This document shows, in pieces, positions 1 through 4,995 of a stretch of DNA of 5,030 nucleotides. The stretch spans positions 1-5,030 of the forward strand of contig CAMZGJ010000080.1 of assembly GCA_947306375.1 (NCBI GenBank), in the 5' to 3' direction. A model generated the notes under the pieces. That model had not been told where the DNA came from and searched no databases. It worked only from the letters and a program-made list of their open reading frames with translations. The stretch is from an uncultured Spirochaetales bacterium. GTDB taxonomy: Bacteria; Spirochaetota; Spirochaetia; Sphaerochaetales; Sphaerochaetaceae. The first letter of the stretch is position 1. Each line of letters begins with the position of its first letter. The translations under genes and the position numbers were made by a program.

Positions 1-50
1 ACGCCACCCTGTCACGGTGGAGGCCACGGGTTCGAGTCCCGTAGTTCTCG
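1..50 (+). tRNA. tRNA-Asp (anticodon GUC), 3' part, cut by the window start
   Basis: This is the 3' two thirds of a tRNA gene; the acceptor 5' strand and most of the D arm lie before the window. The anticodon stem is CCACC (4-8) paired with GGTGG (16-20). Its seven-base loop, CTGTCAC (9-15), puts the anticodon GTC at 11-13, which reads aspartate codons GAC and GAU. The T arm is ACGGG/CCCGT (26-30 and 38-42) around the loop TTCGAGT. The 3' acceptor strand is 43-49 and the discriminator is G50, the usual identity base for tRNA-Asp. No CCA is encoded (51-53 is AAA), so CCA must be added by the nucleotidyltransferase. The missing 5' acceptor strand should read GAGAACT if unmodified pairing holds. 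A terminator follows directly. Confidence 0.95.
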
Positions 51-91
51 AAAAACAAAAAGAGTCACATTTATGTGGCTCTTTTGTTTTT
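51..91 (+). terminator. Intrinsic terminator of the tRNA-Asp transcript
   Basis: AGAGTCACAT (61-70) pairs with ATGTGGCTCT (73-82) through ten pairs, one of them a T-G wobble, around a very small TT loop. A run of T with one G (83-91) follows, and a matching A-rich run (51-60) precedes it. The A and T runs can extend the stem with one bulge, so it may also stop transcription arriving from the minus strand. It starts immediately after the tRNA discriminator base, so the tRNA 3' end is probably trimmed from inside this hairpin. Confidence 0.88.
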
Positions 92-256
92 ATTGGAGCT
101 GCACAGGGGCTCGAAGTCTGAGCTTTTCTGTCTTACGTAGACGGGCTGATAGTATAAATCAGTCAGATTTCTGCTTAATTTATATTATTAATAGTATAAG
201 AATGCCGTGTTTTGGCCGCTTTTATACTATTGCAGGTGTTCCGGGGAGCCGGGAAA
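92..256. other. Intergenic spacer between tRNA-Asp and mnmA; no gene recognised
   Basis: I see no credible coding region here. Short open frames run from this spacer into the antisense of mnmA, but they have no family resemblance and no ribosome site. The spacer contains two short potential stems besides the ATAGTATAA repeats: GGCTC/GAGCT (108-112 and 120-124) followed by TTT, and GTCT/AGAC (130-133 and 139-142) around TACGT. The first could act as a weak back-up terminator for the tRNA transcript. Composition falls to strongly AT-rich over about 150-200, unlike the flanking genes. Confidence 0.6.
149..231. repeat. Three copies of ATAGTATAA, two direct and one inverted
   Basis: The nine-base word ATAGTATAA occurs at 149-157 and 191-199 on the plus strand and on the minus strand at 222-230. 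Copies two and three form a ten-base perfect inverted repeat (190-199 with 222-231) around a 22-base interior that contains a small GCC/GGC stem. A five-base inverted repeat, AAATC/GATTT (156-160 and 166-170), lies between the first two copies. The region sits between the converging tRNA-Asp and mnmA genes, where no gene promoter is needed. The minus-strand hairpin follows the mnmA stop by about 25 bases, but no clean U run follows it, so it is at best a poor intrinsic terminator. Each copy contains a TATAA core and could instead be a -10 element of an unannotated small RNA. The function is unknown. Confidence 0.5.
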
Positions 257-1330
257 TCAGTTTGCGCTGTCTATTATGCCGCCGCAAAGGACTGTGTCTG
301 CGCTGTAAACAACAAGACTCTGGCCCCGGGTTGCGGCTTTTACGGGAAGGTCAAAGGATGCGCAGATGCGGCCGTCTGCAAGTGTGCTGACAGTGCAGGG
401 AACGGGGTTGCCGGTTGAGCGGATTTTGGCTTCTGCCTTCATGGGTTCTTTTATGCTGTCCACGGAGACCCAGTTTACATCCGAGGCTGTTACTATGCAG
501 TGGATTACCTGATCCTCAGTTCCCACAACAACCTCATTGCGCTCGGGATTAAGGGCAACTACGTACAGTGGGTGAGGGGCACTTACTCCCAGCCCCTTGC
601 GCTGGCCTATTGTGTAGTTCCACATTCCGTTGTGTTTTCCCAGCACCTTGCCGGAAGTGTCCACAATGTTTCCTTCCCGGGGCTCAACGTCCAGAAGATC
701 AGAATAGGGGCCGCTGTAGAAGTCCTGACTTTCCGTCTGAGTGCCGGGGTGGAAGCCCAACTCTGCGTCCATTTTGCGGATTTCCGCTTTTGTGTAGTCT
801 CCCAGGGGGAAGAGGACGCGGCTCAACTGCTGCTGGCTGAGGCGGTAGAGGAAGTAACTCTGGTCTTTGAGAAGGTCCTTACCGCGCTTGAGGAGGTATC
901 GTCCGCCCTGCTTTTCTATGCGGGCGTAATGGCCGGTTGCAAAGTAGTCAAAGCGGATTCCGGCGCGTTCGGCTTCGTCAATCATGGCCCCGAATTTGAT
1001 TTTCTGGTTGCAGAACACGCAGGGGTTGGGCGTGTGTCCGCTCAGGTATTCGTCGCGGAAGTATTTGAGGATTGTGTTTTCATAAACGTCGGAAATGTCC
1101 AGCGCAATGTGCTCTATGCCAATTTTTTCACACAGGGCCCTGATTTTGCCAAGGTCGTGTTTTTCAGAGGGGCCGAAGCATGAGTCACGCTCGGGGTTGC
1201 CGTGGAAGGGCCTGTCAGGTTTCCATATGGACATGGTGACGGCCTTTACATTGTGGCCCTGCTGCTTCAAAAGCCATGCAACCATTGTTGAGTCTATTCC
1301 GCCGCTCATTCCTACAAGTACGTCTGCCAT
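257..1330 (-). CDS. mnmA: tRNA-specific 2-thiouridylase MnmA (U34 thiolation)
   Basis: MnmA is a cytoplasmic enzyme that adenylates C2 of the wobble uridine in tRNA-Lys, -Glu and -Gln and replaces the oxygen with sulfur. The protein has 357 residues, normal for the family. I chose the ATG at 1330 because MADVLVGMSGGIDST places the family N-terminus at residue 1; the open frame upstream adds 66 unrelated residues. The PP-loop ATP site is GMSGGIDST (7-15). TPNPCVFCNQKIKF (100-113) holds the first catalytic cysteine (Cys107, matching E. coli Cys102) within a CxxC with Cys104. ATGHYARI (131-138) and NYTIGQRKGLG (238-248) are further family blocks, and the C-terminal beta-barrel follows. The segment that normally carries the second catalytic cysteine reads ESQDFYSG (200-207) with no cysteine. 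The stop is TGA. No Shine-Dalgarno lies upstream; the candidate promoter would start RNA at the ATG. The identification is firm; the sulfur-transfer chemistry is uncertain. Confidence 0.95.
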   Translation of the reverse strand: MADVLVGMSGGIDSTMVAWLLKQQGHNVKAVTMSIWKPDRPFHGNPERDSCFGPSEKHDLGKIRALCEKIGIEHIALDISDVYENTILKYFRDEYLSGHTPNPCVFCNQKIKFGAMIDEAERAGIRFDYFATGHYARIEKQGGRYLLKRGKDLLKDQSYFLYRLSQQQLSRVLFPLGDYTKAEIRKMDAELGFHPGTQTESQDFYSGPYSDLLDVEPREGNIVDTSGKVLGKHNGMWNYTIGQRKGLGVSAPHPLYVVALNPERNEVVVGTEDQVIHCIVTASDVNWVSVDSIKEPMKAEAKIRSTGNPVPCTVSTLADGRICASFDLPVKAATRGQSLVVYSADTVLCGGIIDSAN

Positions 1331-1336
1331 GCGGCT

Positions 1337-1345
1337 ATGATACCA
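1337..1345 (-). promoter_or_regulatory. Candidate extended -10 promoter of mnmA
   Basis: On the minus strand this reads TGGTATCAT: a hexamer matching TATAAT at five of six positions, with the TG of an extended -10 one base before it. The -35 region is poor, which extended -10 promoters tolerate. Normal spacing from the hexamer puts +1 at 1330, the A of the mnmA start codon, so the mRNA would be leaderless. This is inferred from motif and spacing only. Confidence 0.4.
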
Positions 1346-1360
1346 CAAGAGAGGATTCTG

Positions 1361-1369
1361 TGCTATCAT
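1361..1369 (+). promoter_or_regulatory. Candidate extended -10 promoter of the M29 peptidase gene
   Basis: The plus strand reads TGCTATCAT, the same form as the element facing the other way at 1337-1345. The hexamer TATCAT matches five of six consensus bases and has an extended TG. The predicted +1 is near 1376, giving a leader of about 40 bases that contains the ribosome site for the peptidase. No good -35 lies 17 bases upstream. The -35 region of each promoter falls on or near the -10 of the other, so simultaneous RNA polymerase binding looks sterically unlikely. Confidence 0.4.
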
Positions 1370-1392
1370 CCCACAGGAGGCCGTTTTCACTA

Positions 1393-1419
1393 ATGCGGCC
1401 GCGGAGGAATAAATCATGA
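1393..1419 (+). other. Possible eight-codon leader ORF overlapping the peptidase start
   Basis: ATG at 1393 opens a short frame encoding MRPRRNKS. Its TGA stop (1417-1419) overlaps the peptidase ATG (1416-1418) as ATGA, the arrangement used for translational coupling. AGGAGG at 1375-1380 lies 12 bases before this ATG, rather far but usable. If transcription starts near 1376, however, that ribosome site would be at or over the 5' end and probably inactive. The frame is short enough to arise by chance, so this is a weak call. Confidence 0.2.
1403..1408 (+). promoter_or_regulatory. Ribosome binding site of the M29 peptidase gene
   Basis: GGAGGA lies seven bases before the ATG at 1416 and decides that start. 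It is the only strong, well-spaced Shine-Dalgarno sequence in front of any of the five genes in this window. Confidence 0.88.
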
Positions 1420-2636
1420 AGAAAAGCGTTCTCAGAAAGTATGCGGTACTTATTGCCACAAAGGGAATTAACGTGCAGAAGGGGCAGGAGGTTGTAATTA
1501 ATGCAGACCTGGACCAGCCGGAGTTCATTAAGATTCTTACTGAGGAATGCTACAAGGCCGGCGCAGGCAAGGTGACAGTTGAGTGGAGTTACCAGAGCCT
1601 TGCCAAAATACACTACCGCTACAGGTCTCTGAAAACTCTTGCAAAAGTTGAGGAGTGGGAGAAGGCCAAGTACCAGCACGCAGTGGACGTGCTTCCCTGC
1701 AGAATCTACATTGAGTCTGAGGACCCGGACGGGCTTAAGGGAATTAACCGCAGGAAGATGGCCTACGCCCAGCAGAAGAGATACCCGGTTATAAAGCCGT
1801 ACAGGGACAAGATTGAGAACAGGGACCAGTGGTGCATTGCCGCGGTTCCGGGAAAGAAATGGGCCAAAAAACTCTTCCCCGACCTTTCAGTCAACCAGGC
1901 GGTTGAGAAGCTCTGGGAGGCCATACTCATGACGTCCAGAGTGGACGATGACCCGGTGCAGGCCTGGAAAAACCACAATGAGGATTTGAGAAACAGGTGC
2001 AACTGGCTGAACAGCCTGGGCATTGAGAAGCTGCACTACAGCTCTTCAAATGGAACAGATCTGACTGTGGGTCTGATAAGGCAGGGCCGTTTCTGCGGCG
2101 GAGAGGAGACAAGTCTTCAGGGTTATACATTCAATCCCAACATACCCAGCGAGGAGTGCTTTACATCGCCGGCCAGAGGGCAGGCGGACGGCATTGTCTA
2201 TGCTACCAAGCCGCTTTCATACGAGGGCCAGCTGATTGAGAATTTCAATATCAGGTTCGAGGGCGGAAAGGCGGTTGAGTGGCATGCTGAGAAGAATGTT
2301 GAGCTTCTGACCAAGATGCTGACTATGGACGAGGGTGCCGCTTATCTTGGCGAGTGTGCCCTGGTGCCGTTTGATTCTCCCATCAACAACAGCGGGATTC
2401 TGTTCTATAATACGCTGTTTGACGAGAATGCGGCTTGTCATCTTGCTATGGGAGAGGGCTTTGCTGACTGCATTGAGGGCTTTGAGGAGCTTGGTCTTGA
2501 GAAGTGCAGGGAACTGGGTGTGAATGACTCCATGATCCATGTTGACTTCATGATCGGAAGCAGGGACCTCAACATAACGGCCACATGCTTTGACGGCAGG
2601 CAGGTGCCTGTTTTTGTGAACGGAAACTGGGCGTAA
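1416..2636 (+). CDS. M29 family metallo-aminopeptidase (AmpS/PepS type)
   Basis: This encodes a cytoplasmic two-metal aminopeptidase of MEROPS family M29 (thermophilic aminopeptidase group), which removes N-terminal residues from peptides and so recycles peptides. It has 406 residues, typical of the family, and no signal peptide. The N-terminal half (roughly 1-210) is the substrate and dimer domain; KGQEVVINADLDQPEF (22-37) is a recognisable family block. The catalytic half contains the expected metal-ligand motifs in order: NIPSEE (242-247), the glutamate in LGECALVP (Glu313), the histidine in AACHLAMGEG (His342), and HVDFMIGS with His375 and Asp377. The start is fixed by GGAGGA. The gene runs divergently from mnmA and converges on the trmJ-like gene 8 bases past its stop, with no clear terminator between them. 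Family assignment is firm; substrate preference cannot be read from the sequence, so I give no symbol. Confidence 0.92.
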   Translation: MKKSVLRKYAVLIATKGINVQKGQEVVINADLDQPEFIKILTEECYKAGAGKVTVEWSYQSLAKIHYRYRSLKTLAKVEEWEKAKYQHAVDVLPCRIYIESEDPDGLKGINRRKMAYAQQKRYPVIKPYRDKIENRDQWCIAAVPGKKWAKKLFPDLSVNQAVEKLWEAILMTSRVDDDPVQAWKNHNEDLRNRCNWLNSLGIEKLHYSSSNGTDLTVGLIRQGRFCGGEETSLQGYTFNPNIPSEECFTSPARGQADGIVYATKPLSYEGQLIENFNIRFEGGKAVEWHAEKNVELLTKMLTMDEGAAYLGECALVPFDSPINNSGILFYNTLFDENAACHLAMGEGFADCIEGFEELGLEKCRELGVNDSMIHVDFMIGSRDLNITATCFDGRQVPVFVNGNWA

Positions 2637-2644
2637 GCGTAGCT

Positions 2645-3382
2645 TCAGCTGCCGGACTTCTTGTAGTTGATTATTGATGTTCTCTGTGTGAAAATCTTCT
2701 CAAACCGTCTGATTTCGGACTCTGTCATGGTTGCGCGGGCAAACTGGTCCTTGAGGAATTCTATTGTGTAGTCGCGCTCCTCGTCTGACTTGAAATAACC
2801 CAGTTCCTCAAGGGCGTCAAAGCACTTCTTTGCGGCGGTGTTAACCCGTTCAATGGAAACTATGTTGCCGCCGGAAGGGTACTTCTTAAGGTTTGAGAAA
2901 AGAGCGTAACAGATTATCTGAACGGCTTGGGCAAGGTTCAGGGAGGGGAAGGCGTCGCTTGTGGGGATGGTTACAACCATGGAGCACATGCGCACCTGCT
3001 CGTCGGTCAGACCGCTGGATTCACAGCCGAATACTATGGAAATCTTGCCCTTGGGTGTGACCGTTATTCTCTGAGCCAGCTCCTCCGGGGTGACACAGCT
3101 CATCTTGCGGTACTTTCCGTGCCTTCTTGTGGCGGCAACGGCAAGAATGCTGTCCTTCAGTGCGTCTTCAAGATTGGTGAACTCCCTGCGGTTTTCCCAG
3201 AGGTCGGATGCGTGCAGGGCAAGTGTTCGCACGCGGTTCTCGTCATAGGTGGCCTTTGTCACCAGGGTAAGGCGGCTGAGCCCCATGGTCTTCATGGCGC
3301 GGCACGCGCTGCCTATGTTGGCACCGTCCTGGGTGTCCACAAGTATTATTTCTATCCTGTCCAGATTTGCATTCTTTTCCAT
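2645..3382 (-). CDS. trmJ: SPOUT-class tRNA 2'-O-methyltransferase, TrmJ-like
   Basis: TrmJ transfers a methyl group from S-adenosylmethionine to the 2'-OH of nucleotide 32 in the tRNA anticodon loop. With the ATG at 3382 the protein has 245 residues, against about 246 in E. coli TrmJ. All three SPOUT (trefoil-knot) motifs are visible. Motif 1 is ANIGSACRAMKTMGL (21-35), with the conserved Arg28. Motif 2 is FGCESSGLTDEQ (118-129), where E. coli has Arg instead of Cys120. Motif 3 is SLNLAQAVQI (147-156), which forms the cofactor knot. A helical C-terminal extension ends in EIRRFEKIFTQR (223-234). The same frame can start at a TTG at 3418, adding 12 residues. I prefer the ATG because the homologous N-terminus begins a few residues before the first strand; neither start has a Shine-Dalgarno. 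Other TrmH-family targets, including rRNA, cannot be excluded. Confidence 0.87.
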   Translation of the reverse strand: MEKNANLDRIEIILVDTQDGANIGSACRAMKTMGLSRLTLVTKATYDENRVRTLALHASDLWENRREFTNLEDALKDSILAVAATRRHGKYRKMSCVTPEELAQRITVTPKGKISIVFGCESSGLTDEQVRMCSMVVTIPTSDAFPSLNLAQAVQIICYALFSNLKKYPSGGNIVSIERVNTAAKKCFDALEELGYFKSDEERDYTIEFLKDQFARATMTESEIRRFEKIFTQRTSIINYKKSGS

Positions 3383-3402
3383 ACTGTTCAGCAAATCACA
3401 TA

Positions 3403-3431
3403 TTGTGTCTTTTGCCAAGCGAGTTTACACT
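3403..3431 (+). promoter_or_regulatory. Weak candidate promoter of the AI-2E family gene
   Basis: TTGTGT (3403-3408) and TACACT (3426-3431) are separated by 17 bases. They match the -35 and -10 consensus at three and four of six positions. The predicted +1 is at about 3438, one base before the ATG at 3439, which fits the absence of a Shine-Dalgarno. The divergent trmJ-like promoter must share the same 56-base gap. The support is weak. Confidence 0.25.
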
Positions 3432-3438
3432 TATTCCA

Positions 3439-4590
3439 ATGAAGGAAAAATATCTCAAACAGATAAGGAACATTCTCTATTTTCTTCTTACCGTTACCCT
3501 TATGGGAATCTGTAAGATTACATCCAGTGTGTCAATAAACCTTATCATGTCAATGTTTATCTTCCTCATCATGCTTCCGGTTGTCTCCGCGCTTGAAAGA
3601 CATAAGGTCCCCGGAGGTCTTGCCACCCTGATTTCCGCCCTGATTGCCGTTATGGTTGTGTCAGCTGCAGTAGGATTTATTTTTTACACCGTAAACCAGC
3701 TTATCAATATTCTTCCGGGCTATGTTGTCAGGCTCAACTACCTTGACTCCTATCTCATGGGGATAATAAGCAGGGTAAGGGGAGTGCCGCATCAGGACAG
3801 CCTTATCAAGTTCCTGAACATAGACTGGGCCACAAGTCTCATGCCGTTGCTCAGGTCCGTTTCATCTTCTGCAATCAACATCATAAAGAACTCGCTGATT
3901 ATTCTGCTTCTTGCCATGTTCCTCATGATGGAGCGCCATACGCTAATTCCCAAGCTCTCATCCGTGACTCAGAATTCTGAGAATCCCGAGAAGGTTGCCA
4001 TTATGATGGACAGGGTGAACCGCCAGGTATCCAAGTATCTGGGCATGAAGCTTCTGCTCAGCACCATAACGGGGCTTCTCTTCTATGCCACGGGTCTTGC
4101 AGTGGGTCTGGATCTTGCGTTTCTGTGGGGTGTTCTTGCGGTTATTCTGAACTTCATTCCCACTTTCGGAAGCATTATCATCACGCTCATAACAATTTTC
4201 ATGGCCGTACTCCAGTTCCTTCCCGACTGGACTCCCGTAATCATTGTGGCTGCCGGTACAATTGCCACCCAGATGATTATAGGAAACATCCTTGATCCCA
4301 GACTCCAGGGAAACCAGCTGAACCTCAGCCCGTTCTTCATCCTGGCCAGTCTGAGTATCTTCGGTTATATCTGGGGAATAATAGGAATGTTCCTGGCAGT
4401 GCCCATTATGAGCATAATGCAGATTATTTTTGCCAACATGGATTCCACCCGCGGAATAGCAATTCTGGTCTCCTCCGGCTCGTCTCTGAGAAAGAGAATG
4501 AAGGCGGAAAGAAAGAGCCTTGCACCGGGTCTTTTCGATGATGTTATGTTTCCCCAGGAATCTTTGAAAAAAACACCAAAAAAGCCTTGA
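3439..4590 (+). CDS. AI-2E/PerM family integral membrane protein (UPF0118)
   Basis: This is a polytopic inner-membrane protein of the AI-2E transporter family (PerM, YdiK, TqsA). Family members have been linked to autoinducer-2 export, Na+/H+ antiport and other efflux, so the substrate here is open. It has 383 residues from the ATG at 3439; the open frame runs 24 codons further upstream into the start of the trmJ-like gene, with no plausible site. Hydrophobic segments lie at about 11-26, 33-50, 61-86, 149-163, 203-224, 226-258, 266-282 and 298-330. The soluble loop expected in this family lies at about 90-145. Family signatures are NFIPTFGSII (238-247) and LDPRLQGNQLNLSPFF (285-300), followed by GYIWGIIGMFLAVP (309-322). 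The tail (350-383) is basic and probably cytoplasmic, ending KKTPKKP. No Shine-Dalgarno precedes the ATG. A DksA-like gene follows 31 bases after the stop, without a terminator between. Confidence 0.9.
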   Translation: MKEKYLKQIRNILYFLLTVTLMGICKITSSVSINLIMSMFIFLIMLPVVSALERHKVPGGLATLISALIAVMVVSAAVGFIFYTVNQLINILPGYVVRLNYLDSYLMGIISRVRGVPHQDSLIKFLNIDWATSLMPLLRSVSSSAINIIKNSLIILLLAMFLMMERHTLIPKLSSVTQNSENPEKVAIMMDRVNRQVSKYLGMKLLLSTITGLLFYATGLAVGLDLAFLWGVLAVILNFIPTFGSIIITLITIFMAVLQFLPDWTPVIIVAAGTIATQMIIGNILDPRLQGNQLNLSPFFILASLSIFGYIWGIIGMFLAVPIMSIMQIIFANMDSTRGIAILVSSGSSLRKRMKAERKSLAPGLFDDVMFPQESLKKTPKKP

Positions 4591-4615
4591 CCTCTTGCTT
4601 TTCTTGACACATATT
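4586..4615 (+). promoter_or_regulatory. Candidate promoter of the DksA-like gene
   Basis: TTGACC (4586-4591, overlapping the stop of the upstream gene) and CATATT (4610-4615) are 18 bases apart. They match the -35 and -10 consensus at five and four of six positions. The predicted +1 is 4622, the A of the DksA-like start codon, implying a leaderless message. This would give dksA expression independent of the membrane protein gene. It rests on motif and spacing only. Confidence 0.3.
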
Positions 4616-4621
4616 TATCTC

Positions 4622-4981
4622 ATGTCATACGAACTCACTTCTTTTGAAAAGGAAATGGAAAGTATTCTTCTTGAGATGCAGCAGCAGCTTCAGGGAAAGA
4701 TTGCCGAAACCGATCAGGACTTCCGCAATGTAGTAGGAGCATCCGGAATTAAGGACAGCATTGATCTGGCAACTGATGACATGGCTGCAAAGAAGATGGA
4801 AGCAATAAGCAAGGTGGACTCAAACAGGCTCAAGGCAGTTGAGCAGGCACTGATAAGAATAAAAAACGGCAAGTACGGTATCTGCGCACAGTGCGGAAAG
4901 AGGATTCCCGAGGGAAGACTCAGGGCTCTGCCCTATGCACTTCTGTGCATGGACTGCAAGAGCAGGAACGAGAATCACTGA
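4622..4981 (+). CDS. DksA/TraR family zinc-finger protein, RNA polymerase secondary-channel regulator
   Basis: DksA-family proteins insert a coiled coil into the secondary channel of RNA polymerase and, often with ppGpp, adjust initiation at rRNA and amino-acid promoters. The protein has 119 residues, shorter than E. coli DksA (151) and longer than TraR. Residues 1-40 and about 52-85 form the predicted coiled-coil arms. The tip reads DSIDLA (45-50), aligning with the E. coli DPVDRA tip, so both key acidic residues (Asp45, Asp48) are kept. The four-cysteine zinc site is Cys88-x2-Cys91 and Cys109-x2-Cys112, within GICAQCGKRIPEGRL and LCMDCK. The open frame extends nine codons up to a TTG at 4595, but the ATG at 4622 gives a normal N-terminus. 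Neither start has a Shine-Dalgarno. The gene lies 31 bases after the membrane protein gene and may be read with it. I withhold the symbol dksA because short paralogues of this family are common. Confidence 0.88.
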   Translation: MSYELTSFEKEMESILLEMQQQLQGKIAETDQDFRNVVGASGIKDSIDLATDDMAAKKMEAISKVDSNRLKAVEQALIRIKNGKYGICAQCGKRIPEGRLRALPYALLCMDCKSRNENH

Positions 4982-4995
4982 CGTTTTGATTGCTA

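Noticed and set aside
108..127. Stem GGCTC/GAGCT followed by TTTT, as a second tRNA terminator
   Set aside because: The stem is only five pairs with a wobble and the T run is short. The terminator at 51-91 already explains the 3' end.
73..418. Two overlapping plus-strand open frames downstream of tRNA-Asp
   Set aside because: They begin inside the terminator hairpin or the AT-rich spacer and continue into the antisense of mnmA. The translations are low in recognisable protein features.
500..1183. Open frame of 227 codons on the plus strand
   Set aside because: It lies wholly antisense to mnmA, which has clear family motifs. The frame has no recognisable domain, and its start lacks a ribosome site.
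1331..1528. N-terminal extension of MnmA to an ATG at 1528
   Set aside because: It would add 66 residues unlike any MnmA and would overlap the start of the peptidase gene. The family N-terminus fits the ATG at 1330.
3383..3418. TTG start at 3418 for the trmJ-like gene
   Set aside because: The extra 12 residues go beyond the usual family N-terminus, and there is no ribosome site before the TTG. The ATG at 3382 lacks one too, so some doubt remains.
4604..4609. Perfect -35 hexamer TTGACA just before the DksA-like gene
   Set aside because: The matching -10 position falls inside the coding region at about 4627-4633, where only ATACGA or TACGAA is present, and the transcript would start within the gene. 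The TTGACC at 4586 has a better placed partner.
4083..4610. Minus-strand open frames opposite the AI-2E family gene
   Set aside because: They are antisense shadows of a gene with clear transmembrane and family signatures.
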